A stretch of DNA of 64,000 nt from Meghimatium bilineatum (Eukaryota; Mollusca; Gastropoda; Stylommatophora; Philomycidae), in assembly GCA_034231615.1 (NCBI GenBank), contig CM067315.1:10749915-10813914 (forward strand), written 5' to 3'. The notes below the pieces were generated by a model, which saw only the letters and a list, made by a program, of their open reading frames with translations, did not search any database and was not told the DNA's origin. Positions 33,973 to 45,599 of this stretch are shown piece by piece. Numbering within the stretch: position 1 is the first letter of the stretch; each line of letters begins with the position of its first letter. The translations under genes and the position numbers were made by a program.

Positions 33973-34844
33973 CTGCATTCCGGAAGCTCCCACTCAAATT
34001 TCCCGGTCAGCATTGGAAACATCACAGCAGTAGTACCATCCCCAACGATGTTGTGTGCATCAAGCTCAATAGCTCCGAGTTTGTTGACGAAATAGTCCCT
34101 AGTTTTCGTCAAACGTCTTAGCCATGACATGCGGGACATAGAATCGAATCCAAGTATCGCTATACTCAAATTATCCATGCTAAATGGCATCGGTTCTTCG
34201 ACTATTTCCGCTCGTTCTTTTGTATACGCTACTCCCATATGAATGCCCGTGTATGACTTCGCGTCTTTTCCTGTACATATGACGCGGAAAAAATCTGAAC
34301 TCATATTGAAACCATCTGAGAAATTGTGGACTGGATTACCCCATTTGATATGATAATCTCCGTCTCGATGTAGCGGATAGTAATCACATGTGACTGGTTT
34401 GTACTTATCTAAAGCCGATGGTGTAAATTTGACTTTGCCGTTTTCAGTATATACCCAATCTGGTTCCTCTTGGCATTGTACTGCAGAATATCTCTTCAAA
34501 AATTTGGTCATAACTGGATCTTCCACGGACAGTTGGGGATGGATGCACGCGGGTTTGGGTCGGATAGTCAAAGAATCATCGTTGAATACGAGCTCGCTTA
34601 AAAATGATATTCTGTGGCCCAGTGTCAATATCATGGACTCGCTTGTGACGTAGTATACAAGCAGGACCACTGACCACATACAGAAACAGAAGAGGACATA
34701 TTTGTTACAGTTCAACTTGAACGGCCTAATCATGTTCATGATTGTGAGTGTTGATGTGGAATCTTTGTATTGACAATGATGAGTATTTCCAGTATTTTTT
34801 ATCCTTTCTTTTAAGTTGATAACTTTTGTCCAAGTCCAAAACAT
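33973..34844 (-). CDS. DUF229-family membrane protein, exon 1 (N-terminus, membrane anchor, first active-site motif)
   Basis: First coding exon of a three-exon gene whose product belongs to the DUF229 family, relatives of sulfatases and alkaline phosphatases with unknown substrate. Numbering from the ATG at 34844, residues 49-67 form one hydrophobic segment after a basic N-terminus, so a type II (lumen or outside-facing) topology is likely. NFS, NMS and NLS sites at 174, 180 and 225 suit a glycosylated ectodomain. GFDSMSR at 232-238 is the family metal/nucleophile motif, and the exon ends at ELPEC plus two bases of Arg. The donor, minus strand GCAG|GTCAGA, is phase 2 and cuts at 33973/33972. 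An in-frame TAA lies 9 bases before the 34844 ATG. The ATG at 34739 has A at -3 and a better context, so the real start may be there, giving 647 instead of 682 residues. Family assignment comes from motif order and is strong; the enzymatic activity is not known. Confidence 0.93.
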
Positions 34845-34859
34845 TGGAAGAGTTTATAA

Positions 34860-35600
34860 ATTATTCATGTAGCCATCGCTTGTGTTCAGTGGCAACCTTG
34901 GAGGAAAAGATAATTAGAGTAGGATATTAATACTAAAATATAGGATAATACAATCAATTCAGAAGGCATGTTTTATTCGAACAACTCATTTTATGAAATC
35001 AAACATACATTCAATTACATTTGCAAGTTTTAACAGATTTAAGATAGGCGGTGTGTGGTGACAATTTGCTGTTTTTGTTAGTATATTTCTGTATGTGGCT
35101 AGTCCGCAAATATGTTACCAGGGTCCTAAAGGGAATCAAATGATAATACTCTGCCATCTACCATTCATGTCGTATTCATGTCAAGAAAAAGAGGTCACTA
35201 AGGACGTTGGGAGTCATGCTGGCTTCTCAATCATGTGCTCGCTTTTATAAACAGGGTGACCAGACGTTCAAGTTGCACTGTTCATTGGGGCAGTACTGGG
35301 TGTTTTTTTTGTCCCACTAAGAAGTACAACATGAAAATTAGCGTACAAAATAACATCAGAAGTTATGGAAATTAGCAGGTCTGCAACACCAATGGATAAA
35401 ACATTAGATAACACAAAAGTGAAACAAATCAAATAATGTGCATATCTAGGCAGTTTCTTTTTCTTCAGAAAATGAAAAATTAGACAGAGAAATAAAATAA
35501 TGATGCCAGAAAGCAAATACAATGACTTGCCAACTTGCACCATTACTTCTTCACCCAAAATCAAGATGGAAATCACAAGACAGATAATTTCTACTTCTTA
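34860..35600. other. Upstream of the DUF229 gene; no gene or clear promoter seen
   Basis: AT-rich. No TATA/initiator pair can be asserted. The 102-codon minus frame at 35268-35576 is hydrophobic but matches nothing I know. Confidence 0.3.
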
Positions 35601-35940
35601 TACCAAAACACTGCTACCAATGACAAACATGATCTTTAACAGCCTCGAAAAAAAAGGAAATCGTTACATGTGAAATGAAGTGTCTGAGAATAGCTACTGT
35701 TATTACTAAACTAGATACACTAAGAAAGTAAGATATTAGAAAAAGAGTTGATATAATATCATGTGCTGAACATATCGAAAGACAACTTGTAGGACATGGT
35801 TCGGTAATCTTATGTGAATGAACCCAAATCAAAAACCAATAAGAGTATATAACAAATGAATGTCTGGACATAAAGCCAAAGGAAGACTAAGAAAACGGTG
35901 GATAGAAAACATCAAGATAGCCTTGAACAAACATCAATCA
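35600..35940 (+). pseudogene. Degraded LINE 3' part
   Basis: EMKCLRIATVITKLDTL, then IRKRVDIISCAEHIERQLVG and AKGRLRKRWIENIK follow the thumb/tail pattern of LINE reverse transcriptases, with stops and shifts. Ends in CAATCACTCAATCAATAAA. Confidence 0.68.
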
Positions 35941-36275
35941 CTCAATCAATAAACCCGTAACCCTTCAGGGTCGTAGGGGTACCACATTGGATGCCTTATC
36001 ACACAGATTCCTCCAGCGAATTCTATCCTCAGCGATGCGGATGAGTGTGGAAATATCTTGCCCTGTCCAATCCTTGATATTGTCTGTCTATGGCATTTTT
36101 TTCCCTCCTTCTTCCACCCTCGACAGTTCCTTGCAGTATTATTTTTGACAAGGAATCGTGCCTGCATACATGTCCGAACCATGCTAGTTTTCGTCGTTTC
36201 ACTATTGAAAGAAATGGTTCCTGAACACCTGCACACATCTCTACTTTATTTCTTACGTACACATTGGTCTTATGT
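35941..36275 (-). pseudogene. LINE 3'-end fragment (family of 25100-25955)
   Basis: On the minus strand TNVYVRNKVEMCAGVQ and RKLAWFGHVCRHDSLSK parallel the 25111-25902 copy closely, with a deletion near 36095. The 3' end meets the LINE at 35600-35940 tail to tail. Confidence 0.82.
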
Positions 36276-36369
36276 TAAAATTTATATTAAATTTTACATG
36301 TTAGGATGTAAACAAAATTGATCTTCAATTATACATGCTAAGATGCATATACAAACTTGATTCGAAAAG

Positions 36370-36521
36370 TCAACGGCTTCTTGATTGTTAAAAACAAGAT
36401 GTTCTTGATTGTTAAGAACAAGATGTTCTTGATTGTTAAGAACAAGATGTTCTTGATTGTTAAGAACAAGATGTTCTTGATTGTTAAGAACAAGACGTTC
36501 TTGATTGTTAAGAACAAGATG
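36370..36521. repeat. Tandem repeat, 24-bp unit, 6 copies, with steroid-response-like palindromes
   Basis: Core TTCTTGATTGTTAAGAACAA. Neighbouring units create AGAACAAGATGTTCT at 36415-36429, 36439-36453 and 36463-36477, with one-mismatch versions on either side. Confidence 0.92.
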
Positions 36522-36597
36522 GAGTTAAAATAGTAAAAGTTAGTATCGGGTGCTGGGTGGATTTAGCATATATATGTCAAAGTAAAAAGATTTAATG

Positions 36598-36722
36598 CTG
36601 AAATCGCATGCGTCAGGTCAAATTGCGCAGATATAGCAGCAAAGTTGTAAACCATGCTACAACACATTCCGTTCTCCGGACTACATCCTGCTGATCTGCA
36701 GGAGTTTGAGGACAAACACAGA
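36598..36722 (+). mobile_element. SINE-like (GAA-tail family) partial copy
   Basis: GCATGCGTCAGGTCAAATTG, then TCTCCGGACTACATCCTGCT and CAGGAGTTTGAGGAC. Confidence 0.6.
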
Positions 36723-36774
36723 AAATGAAGTTTCCCACCCCTCGCCGAAAGCGATGACTTGTTCACAATGCGAT

Positions 36775-36960
36775 TGAGGTATGACCTTCTCCAAAATAAA
36801 GACCTGTGTACAGGAATGTAAACAAGACCTGAAATGTTTATTTTGATTGTTTCCGCGCATTTCTTTGGTAGGCCTTGGCTATTTTTTCCAAGTATATAAT
36901 AATGATCAACAAGACGCACAACAATAATAAAAACGTAACGAAGACCAGTTTATGTTGTTT
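36775..36960 (+). repeat. Dispersed repeat, pair with 45600-45780
   Basis: Shared order TGTACAG, AACA(A/T)G(A/G)CCTGAAA, TTTTGATTNTTTCC, TTGGCTATTTTT and ATAATGA(T/C)CAA. Class unknown. Confidence 0.5.
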
Positions 36961-37204
36961 TGTACAGAGGTCTTCTCTTGACAAAAATTACCATTGAGTG
37001 TGTTCTGTATTACAATTGGTATCAGCAAGACTGGATACGTGTGAGACAAGAGAAAGAAGCGTATAACTAGTGAGCAATGTAAAGACATCACGCACACTTA
37101 TCGACATTTGCTGGCGAATGTTTAGCATCTATGAATCTGGAGAGAGCGCAAGGGTAGCCGTGTCAAACCAATAACTAATGCTGTTTGCGCTTGTTAGTTA
37201 TCAC

Positions 37205-37450
37205 ACCCTTGCTGGTTAGCAGGATCAATTCAGAGAACGAAGTACGTTGTCTCATAGTTTACAGCTTGGATGCGGAATCTGCGCCTTTCGTCAGACATAT
37301 CCGATTTCATCAATGCTTCTGAGTTACTTTAACTACTATAGGAACGTCCAACTCCACCACAAATCTGCTTAGTCGGCATTTACGATATGTATATTTGTCC
37401 ACGGTTTTACTATTCTTTGCTCCCCTGTCAGAACCCGCAGAACACCGGTA
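37205..37450 (-). mobile_element. SINE-like (GAA-tail family) diverged copy
   Basis: GGTTAGCAGGATCAATTC, ATCTGCGCCTTTCG and TACTATTCTTTGCTCCCCTG in the same order as 23037-23335. Confidence 0.6.
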
Positions 37451-37609
37451 ATAAGTGTAACAAACTATTACCTACAAATTTCCCACCCGTGTTGTAGTGG
37501 TTTAATGTACGTCAGTACACATTTGAAATCAAATTTCTCAATAACTGAAGGATAGCCACGACAGGTTTGTTACCACGACTGGCGATCTTCTCCAAGTCAT
37601 CTGTATGCT

Positions 37610-38080
37610 ACGATGAATGCTTCTTTCTTGATCTTTGCAGACATGTCCCAGCTTCTAATATCAATTTCGTGCAGGGGGTGCAAAGGGAACGCATTGCTCT
37701 AGGCGGACCCAGGGTTAGCAGATAACCAAGATCCCAAATGTACCTCCACGCGGTGCACCCTGGAAACAGAAATACAGCAGCTCGAACTGATTCTGGCCAA
37801 ATCATTTAGGGATCGTGTTCGAGAATGTGGAGGTAGCAGATAGAAAGAGATTTGACTGCACATGAGACAGACAATATCTCCGACACCACCAGCATCACCA
37901 CATATAGCGACACTGTCGACATACATTGAAGCTAGTCGGTCCAGTCCGAACATTGGAGGGGCGGCCAATGTAAAATGCACATAAAGGTAGATGCATGGCG
38001 AGAGACAAATAGATTTCATACCGAGTACAATGAAACAATGAAAGGGCAGAACAGCGCAAGAGAGCAGCGCGAACTGCAAA
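37610..38080 (-). repeat. Dispersed repeat family, long copy (as 28395-28840)
   Basis: Minus strand GCCCCTCCAATGTTCGGACT, TATGTCGACAGTGTCGC and GTCGGAGATATTGTCTGTCT align with 28520-28640. No identifiable protein. Confidence 0.7.
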
Positions 38081-38227
38081 TAGAAAGTGAAAAGTCCCTA
38101 GGAAAGGGGAACTACAAGCTCCGTCAGCTCGAGACGAGCTTCTAGTTACCTGTGTTCCTTACAGGCAGAGACCCAGACCCATCCATTGGCGTTTGGTAAA
38201 GCAAGAAGACCTAACCCAACTCTAATG

Positions 38228-38735
38228 TCGAGCCTTCCTAAACCGGAAATATGCTAGCGAAGAGAAAGGGTTCTGTACCCGATGGGCTTAGGCAAGAAAG
38301 GGACAACGATGGTAGTCCTGGCCCAACTATACTGTCAAGGTTTCCTATAACGGAAGTACACTTGCAGAGAGAAAGGGTTCCGTACCGATGGACTCAGGCA
38401 CAAAAGGGACAACGAGTTAGCCCTGGCCCAACTCTACTGTCAGGTTTTCCTACACCGGAAATAAACTTGAAGAGAGAAAGGGTTCAGTACCTGATGGGCT
38501 CAGGCGCTATTGGGACAAGGACGCTCAGCTCGAGAACGCCTTGCTCTCAAACGCGTGGTGTGAGACTCGAAATTGGACAAGGGGTACACGATGTCGGTGA
38601 ACGACACCTCGGCTAAGAGGGCGAAAGAGCCAGGGTCCAACTCCTCTATTGAGTTCTTCCCATTAAGGAACCAGGCTCACGGATGAGGAACGGTTCAGTA
38701 CCCAATGGGCACAGGCACAGCACGTCCAATTACAC
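38228..38735. repeat. Diverged tandem repeat, ~110-bp unit, 3-4 copies
   Basis: Each unit has GAGAAAGGGTTC, GATGG(G/A)CT(T/C)AGGC, GGGACAA and GGCCCAACT(A/C)TACTGTC. GC-richer than its surroundings. Confidence 0.75.
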
Positions 38736-39220
38736 GAGGCAAGTTCATAGACAGTGGAACACCTCGTGCGAGTCAGACGAGAGCAAAAATCGTCTGGGCG
38801 AAGATTCGCCACTACACGTGCCTGGAGACAAATAAAGAGGCTGTCACAGACTAAGGGTAGCCCACCCGAATTGTCAAGGCATGCCGAAATCGGATGTGAT
38901 AGGCCTACAAGGCGCATAACGGTGGCACAACGTAATCACGCTCCCGGCGGAAATCGCACGGATATCCGTGATGGTTACAATGGAGCGAACGCAAAACAAA
39001 CAAACAATATCTTGCAGGAATATTTTATTTTTTTCGTGTCACGCTAGGAGACAAAAAAAGAACAAGCTTATTTACTGTTAAAAAAATACACATGAACAAT
39101 ATATTAACATGAACACAAAAACATGATACATTATCAATTACTTATATAACAATGATCAACAATTACTTATGTTAAGTGGAGTGACTTTAAATCTAACACT
39201 ACTATAAGAGAGGAAAGCAA
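38736..39220. other. No gene recognised
   Basis: 38754-39047 holds a 97-codon frame rich in Arg that looks like repeat-derived sequence; then AT-rich sequence. Confidence 0.3.
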
Positions 39221-39224
39221 ACAA

Positions 39225-39530
39225 ACCTATATATCTTCCTTCATTAGACAAAGGCGTTGGACGTACATCGGCCATGTTCTCAGAATCAACAGCCTAAGAA
39301 TTCCCCAGCAGTCACTATATTGGGTGCCACCTGGAGTAAGAAGAAGAGGGAGACCTAGAGAAACTCTAAGAAGAACCATTAAAAGAGAAGGCATGTCAAT
39401 GAACCTAAACAACACGCAACAATTGAAAGACCTGGCAACACAAAGACAGAAATGGAAAGCTATGGTTTCTGCCCTATGCGCCTCCTATGGCCCTGGAGGA
39501 ACATAACATAACATAACATATAACAATATA
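39225..39530 (+). pseudogene. LINE 3' end, (ACATA)n tail family
   Basis: RRWTYIGHVLRINSL, then VRRRGRPRETLRRTIKREG and LATQRQKWKAMVSALCASYG to a stop, followed by AACATAACATAACATA. The same family with tail is at 46345-46625. Confidence 0.82.
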
Positions 39531-41240
39531 TTGACATGAACACAAAAACATGATACATTTCAATTACTTATATAACAAATACATGATCGCCTTTACAAGA
39601 CGCCAAAGAAGCAGGATACGAGGGCTGTCCATAAATAGCGTGAATAATCTTCTTTTTTTTTTTTTTTAAACCTCCTCCTGTGTCAAAAATAGTTAAACTT
39701 TTTCATACACCCAGCCCTTATTGTTGACGTATTTTATTGACAGCCCCAAGTGTAAAATTTCAAATGGAATATGAGCCCCTCAAATGTGATACATGATTGC
39801 TTGCCTGGGCAGGTTTTATAGAGAATGTGATCTGTCCATTTGCACAAACTCCCCATCTTGGCACTGTTAATTAGGTACAAGGGAAAAGGCTTGGAAACGG
39901 GAAGAACTGCATATGTCAGAAGAAACTCGTCAACACGAAGTTTTTGAATTTGCGGATATCAAGCACCCACTTACTTATTTTAGCTTCAGTCCTTTTTGAA
40001 AATTTTCTGGTGAGGTATTTGAAAACCTCGCCTGTTTTCTCTATTGACATGACAAAGTTTTTTAATGAGACTCAGCTTAATATGGAAGAGTGCAACAAAA
40101 TCCCGCTGGTGTCGACAAGTTTTGCGTTCTTAACGTTCTTCATGCCAGATTGCAATGACTACATGATTTGTCAATATCTTCTAATGCAATTGCCACTTCG
40201 TGTACGTCCATCCCTCCCACTCACAGAGAAAGCAACAATACTTGGGGTATCTGTAACTCAAAAACAAGAGTGGTCACTATTACGTCACTGTAAAGCGACC
40301 GCTCTCGATCCTAGTTTACATACTTCAAAAGCTGTTTTAATAAATATCTTTCATATAATCTGCGTGACCAACAAGAATTTACAGTAATACATTACCATTA
40401 TTCAACAAAACAGCTTTAATGCTTTAAGACCGATCTTCGATGAATAAAAAAAGGGAGATCCCCTTTTCCTATATGTAATTGATTTTGAGGACTCCGATTA
40501 AACCAGAAATATTGTGGCACACACAAATCCTACCCTCTTTGAAAAAAAAATAAAAAAATAAGCGGAGTCTGATGGTTCCTATTAACAAAAATTGTAACAT
40601 CTGCCAGGAAACTCCACAGATGCAATCCGGAACCTATTATCTCTACCTTGTTCTTTGATAAATTCAGATCTCTTACAAGATCATTCAGTATACTTTGGTT
40701 TACTAAGTGTGACTTAGTGGATGTAGTTTGCTCAAAATCAGGGTCGTTGTTGATGGTTTAGGACCACAAATATCCTCTTCTTTATCAGTGGAAGCAGATG
40801 GTGATTCTGGCACACCCGGACTGGTAGGTCATCGACATATGGTTACGTACATATTGCAGAGGGGACGTTTGGATATTTCAGAGTCCTTATTGTCTTCTTT
40901 GATATGCCATCCCCCCCCCCCCAAATGGAGGGACCGTGCAAAAGTAACAGTTGTGTAGATGATCAGTGGGCTGTCACCAAATCATTAGGACTGAAAAAGG
41001 CATAGCTTGCCTTCTGCCACTCAACCACAGTATAAGATGTGCTTCACATGTATTGCTGTAAATGTGTGGCACCCATCTCTTATCTTTATGTTCTATCCTG
41101 CAGCCAAAATACAAACTGTACACCTTCTTAATCACTTTTCATATTTTGTTTTTGTGGTAGAAATGTCCCTTTACCAAATATATAACATAATGTACTCAAA
41201 TGTCCTAGACATTTCTAACTACGATACATTTGATAAGAAC
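39531..41240. other. No gene recognised
   Basis: The 147-codon frame at 39944-40387 (+) has no known domain and no nearby splice support. 40505-40525 carries a GTGGCACACACAAA motif like the hAT-like scrap near 6150, and a C run lies at about 40910. Confidence 0.3.
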
Positions 41241-41244
41241 AAAT

Positions 41245-41530
41245 GCACTTCCTCTCCTCGTACTTTTGCGATGATTCTCAAACTTCTGCACATTAGCAGG
41301 ACGTAGTCCGGAGAAAGGAATGCGTTGTGTCATTGTTTACAGCTTTGCTACGATATCTGCGCTTTTCGGCCTGACACATCCGACTTCAGCATAGCGTTGG
41401 ATCACTGACCCTATATGGGATGGGACAGACAACTCCATCTCATAACCTCATTAGGCGCTCTTACGATATGCATGGAAGGTAAACAGTGTTACTCTTCTTT
41501 GCTCCCCTCTCGGACCTCGGCAACACAATG
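41245..41530 (-). mobile_element. SINE-like (GAA-tail family), near full-length copy
   Basis: Aligns with 23037-23335 along its length: CACATTAGCAGGACGTAGTC, CCTATATGGGATGGGACAG and TTTGCTCCCCTCTCGG. Confidence 0.66.
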
Positions 41531-41639
41531 GCGAACAAATGCACTAACTAATGTCACAATGTTATCAGAGATAAGATAACACAACTGTGAGTTGATCATA
41601 TGCAGGATTGCATAATCAATTGCTAGTAACATTGTTATC

Positions 41640-42020
41640 ATATATGTAATCATATGAGTCTTCGTAGGATAACTAACAGCCATTGGAGTGAATTCAAATC
41701 GAATTTTAAAATCAGAGAAGAGACACATCAAAATTTCATCACAGATGTTATCAGAAAACGCCGTTGGTCCTACATCGGACATGTCCTACGCGCAGACACC
41801 AACAGAATACACCACCAATCTCTTGAATGGATACCTACAGGCAAAAGAGAAGGGGTAGACTGAAACACTCAGAAGAACAGTACTTAGAGAAAGTAAAACA
41901 ACCAATATTCATACTATTCAAGAACTGCACAGAATAGCTTTGAACAGACAGAATTGGAGAGATCTGACATCTGCCCCATGTGCTAACTTCAGCGCAAAAG
42001 GACAATGAATGAATCAATCA
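41640..42020 (+). pseudogene. LINE 3' end
   Basis: SLRRITNSHWSEFKS, then RKRRWSYIGHVLRADTNRI, a frameshift/stop near 41862, TLRRTVLRES and NRQNWRDLTSAPCA to a stop; tail AATGAATGAATC. Confidence 0.78.
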
Positions 42021-42486
42021 TATGCAGGATTGCATAATCAATTCCTAGTAACAATGTACTTGATCATTACAAAACATTATGCAATCACCCACAACAGTTG
42101 TGTCACATATAGAAATTGACCGGGATATTCTTGAAAGTTAGAGCCAATCAACATTGTAAAATGTATTTTCCGTTTTATGCAGATTACAATTAGTTACGAG
42201 CGGCTATTTTCATTTCTGGTACATTTTGGTTCTTGATTCTGTGCAAGTATGATGTTAAACGGCAGTGTTTAGTTCTCAGTCAAAATATCGTGTCTTGTTC
42301 ATTTCTATTCAATTTGTTAATTTTATCTTGCTCGGGGCTATAGTTTCCATTTAGTTCTCTCCACCGAAGTCGCCTAGATTATTTTTAACAGAGAATATAC
42401 TTCTCTGAAGCGTTGAGTTACGCGGGTCTGATGGAGGTTGTCTTCTGTTAACTCCCGTGCTTGTTAATTGTTTTTTTCTTCATTAC

Positions 42487-42655
42487 AATGAATTCTTCTT
42501 CTGCTTCGTCGTACGCCTTGCGGCGGACCCTCTGAAAGCATTTCGCTGACCGTCCTGAGAAGGACGTATTTGGGTGATCTTTGTTGTGTCATGTTTTACA
42601 GAAAGCTGCGTTATCTGCGCCTTTAGACCTGACACATCCGTCTTCAGCCAGCATT
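42487..42655 (-). mobile_element. SINE-like (GAA-tail family) diverged copy
   Basis: TTCTTCTTCTGC at the tail side, then GTTATCTGCGCCTTTAGACC and GACACATCCGTCTTCAGC. Confidence 0.55.
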
Positions 42656-42664
42656 TTTTGGGGT

Positions 42665-42890
42665 CGGGTTGGCATTCCAGTTTCTTTGATCCCTAGCACT
42701 TGGCCAGGCTACAGCAGGGTTGCTGCACTCCTGTTTCCAGGCCCACTGCGTGGAAGTGTACTGAGGGTCTTGGCCAGCTGTGGTTCGCTGACCCTGATGC
42801 TTGACCACCTATGGAGCGCCGGCCTGTGCACTCTGGTGTGCATGTCATCTCTGGGCCCATTACAATGGATTCAAACAATGAGCTTGTATC
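42665..42890 (+). repeat. Dispersed GC-richer repeat
   Basis: CTGTTTCCAGGCCCACTGCG and GTGGAAGTGTA resemble the minus strand of 37690-37780. No coding domain. Confidence 0.4.
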
Positions 42891-42929
42891 TATTGTAGTA
42901 TTAATGTAGTTGTTCTAGATAATACAAAG

Positions 42930-44392
42930 ATATACAAAGAGGTATCTCTACTTAACCACACAGGAAAAATATATGTAAAAAATCATAGAACAAAAATTAG
43001 GTCAATAATAGAGCCACAGCTAAGCAAGACCAAAGTTGGCTTCTTAAAAGGGGTAGGATGCACAGACGCCATCGTGAAACGGCAATTGAATATTACCAAC
43101 AGCTAAACGAAAAACAGAAAAAGAGGAAGACCTAAAACAACCCTTAAAAACATCATTCTTAAAGAAGGGGAATTAATAGGCTGTAAGACCATCCAGGAAC
43201 TAAAGCTGCAGGCAGCGGACCGCATCATATGGAGAACCAAAACCTCTGCCCTATGTGTCGCTTGCGGCACGACAGGAACAAACTAACTAACAGCTAAACA
43301 TCACCTTTGTAAATCAAAAGAAGGTATTTAACAGAGTTGACAGGGACAAATTCTGGCAGATACTAGAAGACTAAGAAATACTTGGACAATTACTAGACAA
43401 CATAAGAGCAATATATAAAAATCCACGAAGTGTAATAAGAACAAAGAACTCACAGGAACCATTCGAAACAAAACAAATAGGAGTAAGACATGGATGAGTA
43501 CTATCAATACTGCTGTTTGTTACATACATGAAAATGATAGCGAAAGAAGCAGAAGCAAGAAGTCAACACAATATCACAGAAAGAACAAGAGATCTATAAA
43601 ACTCTGCATAATCTACTCTTCGCAGATGGTTAAGGTCTAATATATGAAACTTAAGATGTGCTACAAAAACACATACATGCATTATAGGCAGCGTGTGAAC
43701 AATACATGAGATTAAACACATCAAACACAGAAACTATGAAAATAGGCAGAGCAACATAACAGCTAAATGTGTATATTAATGGCATAAAAGTAAAGCAGTC
43801 ATCAGCATTTAAGTATATAGGAAGAATTTTTTACCGAAGACTACAAAATTGATAGAAATTGAGATGAGGTGCCAAACAGCAAACGCTGTAACATATCAAC
43901 TGTCACCACTGCTTAAAAACCCAGCGATCAACATAGCAACAGATAATAGACGCCATCTTTATTCCAATGTTATGTTGCCAGTGCCAGACATGGCCCCAGA
44001 CACAAACACGCATGATAGAGATTATAATATATGAGATAAAAATGCACGAAAAAGGCGATAAATATCAGCAGAAAAGACGAAATGAGAAATGAAGACATCA
44101 GAAAGATAGTAAAGACCATACCATGCAAACAATATATAGAAAGACAACATATCAACTGATTCGGACACCTGCGAATCAAACAATCACAACCAGTCATCCA
44201 GGCATACAACAGCAGAAAGAACGACTGCAAAACAAAAGAAAGACGAATAACAAGATGGGAAGACACAATCAGAGATATTGTTAAACACCACAGTCTAACC
44301 ATCGCAAGCACAACAAAGATGGCCAACGACAGAAAGCTTCAACTCCCCACGACGCCCAACAGCATTTCTGGAAAATACGATAGATAGATATA
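42930..44392 (+). pseudogene. LINE reverse transcriptase, degraded, with a nested LINE
   Basis: IIEPQLSKTKVGFLKGVGC then TDAI is the RT finger motif. TAIEYYQQLNITFVNQKKVF followed by NRVDRDKFW continues after removal of the insert at 43109-43288. ETKQIGVRHG with a stop, then LSILLF, are the next RT blocks. The palm YADD cannot be read cleanly. The 3' part YIERQHIN, TKERRITRWEDTIRDI ends in a TAGATAGATA tail at about 44380. Many stops; an old copy. Confidence 0.8.
43109..43288 (+). mobile_element. 5'-truncated LINE nested in another LINE, 11-bp target-site duplication
   Basis: KRGRPKTTLKNIILKEGEL and LQAADRIIWRTKTSALCVAC belong to the family of 39225-39530; tail AACTAACT. AACAGCTAAAC flanks it at 43098-43108 and 43289-43299. 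Confidence 0.83.
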
Positions 44393-44394
44393 TT

Positions 44395-45380
44395 TTGTCT
44401 GATGTTGTGAATGAGTTTGTCTCGTTTGGTATTTTGAATGGCTTGTAAGACTGATTATGAATCACTAGTGATTGCGATTTTTTGGGGTATGGACCTAAAT
44501 AATCGAAGATCGAAAAAAAAAATGAAACAGCGTAGAAGATTGACCCTTCACTGTACTAGGAAACATCCCATTATTTTGGTCTTTCTCCCGTTTTTTTAAA
44601 ATTCCTGAGATGATCTTCTTTTCCTCTTTTTAAAAATATTATTTTCCTCTCTCTTTCTTTCTGCATTTTCTTTCCTATTCTATGTTTTCTACCTTTCTCT
44701 CGTCTCTCTCTCTCTCTTTACTTGTCTTTATCTATGTACTCGTTCTCTCTCCTCTATCTATCTCAAATGGTATATGTTTAGCTATTTTCAGAATCACATG
44801 ACACCGAAGATAAATCACAGGCAGTGGTCGAGGTAGAGATTAAGCCTCATCTGACAGCATATTTCCTATTAATCTGTTTTGTGTGCTTGCCTCTTTGTTT
44901 CGACCCCCCCCCCCGAATTACGAGCAACAGAGTTCTTATATCCTTATGCACTACGTTTTTCCAGATCTTTATTTCATTCTCAGAAGTCTCCAACTCTTGG
45001 CGGTGGATAATGCTTTAAGAAGACGCCACCTACTCATGGAGAAGCCACCTAATCATGGAGGAAAAATACTTAGTGTTTTGTGGCTTTTCTAAAACGGCGG
45101 AAAATATTTAGAGGATTGATTTAATTGTTTCCGGGTTACCCCATATGTAATCCGTCACTCTTAATGAAGCTGCACGCTGCCTGGTAATAGTACCACTCAT
45201 AGCACGTAACTCCGTTGCTTCAAGAGATAACCAACAGGAACCTAAAAGCCCCACTTTCTAAAAGGCTCGTCGTCAGCTGCATTTGAACCCGAGACATCTT
45301 GAGCACAATCCGAACGGCTCAACTAGTACATTAGACAGATCTCAGCAGTTTTTCGACATTTTTTTTGGCAACTATCGGCA
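44395..45380. other. No gene; pyrimidine-rich stretch
   Basis: CT-rich from about 44580 to 44760 with (CT)n near 44700, and a C run near 44905. Otherwise nothing recognised. Confidence 0.35.
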
Positions 45381-45384
45381 ACAC

Positions 45385-45545
45385 GCAAAGTTGGAGTCAA
45401 GGGCTCCAGCTGTAACACGCAAAGTTGGAGTCAAAAGCCCCATCTGTAACACGCAAAGTTGGAGTCAAGGGCTCCAGCTGTAACACGCAAAGTTGGAGTC
45501 AAGAGCCCCAGCTGTAACACACAAAGTTGGAGTCAAGAGCTCGGG
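45385..45545. repeat. Minisatellite, 34-bp unit, 5 copies
   Basis: Core AACACGCAAAGTTGGAGTCA then AGGGCTCCAGCTGT. Confidence 0.92.
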
Positions 45546-45599
45546 CTCTCCTACAAATCATCTTTTCATATCAGGTGTCCATATCTTCCCAGCCCTGGG

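Noticed and set aside
36370..36521. Functional steroid hormone enhancer
   Set aside because: The palindromes result from the repeat unit, and the matching receptor class is not expected in molluscs; kept only as a low-weight observation.
39944..40387. 147-codon frame as a host gene
   Set aside because: No recognisable domain, no splice or promoter support, in AT-rich sequence where such frames arise by chance.
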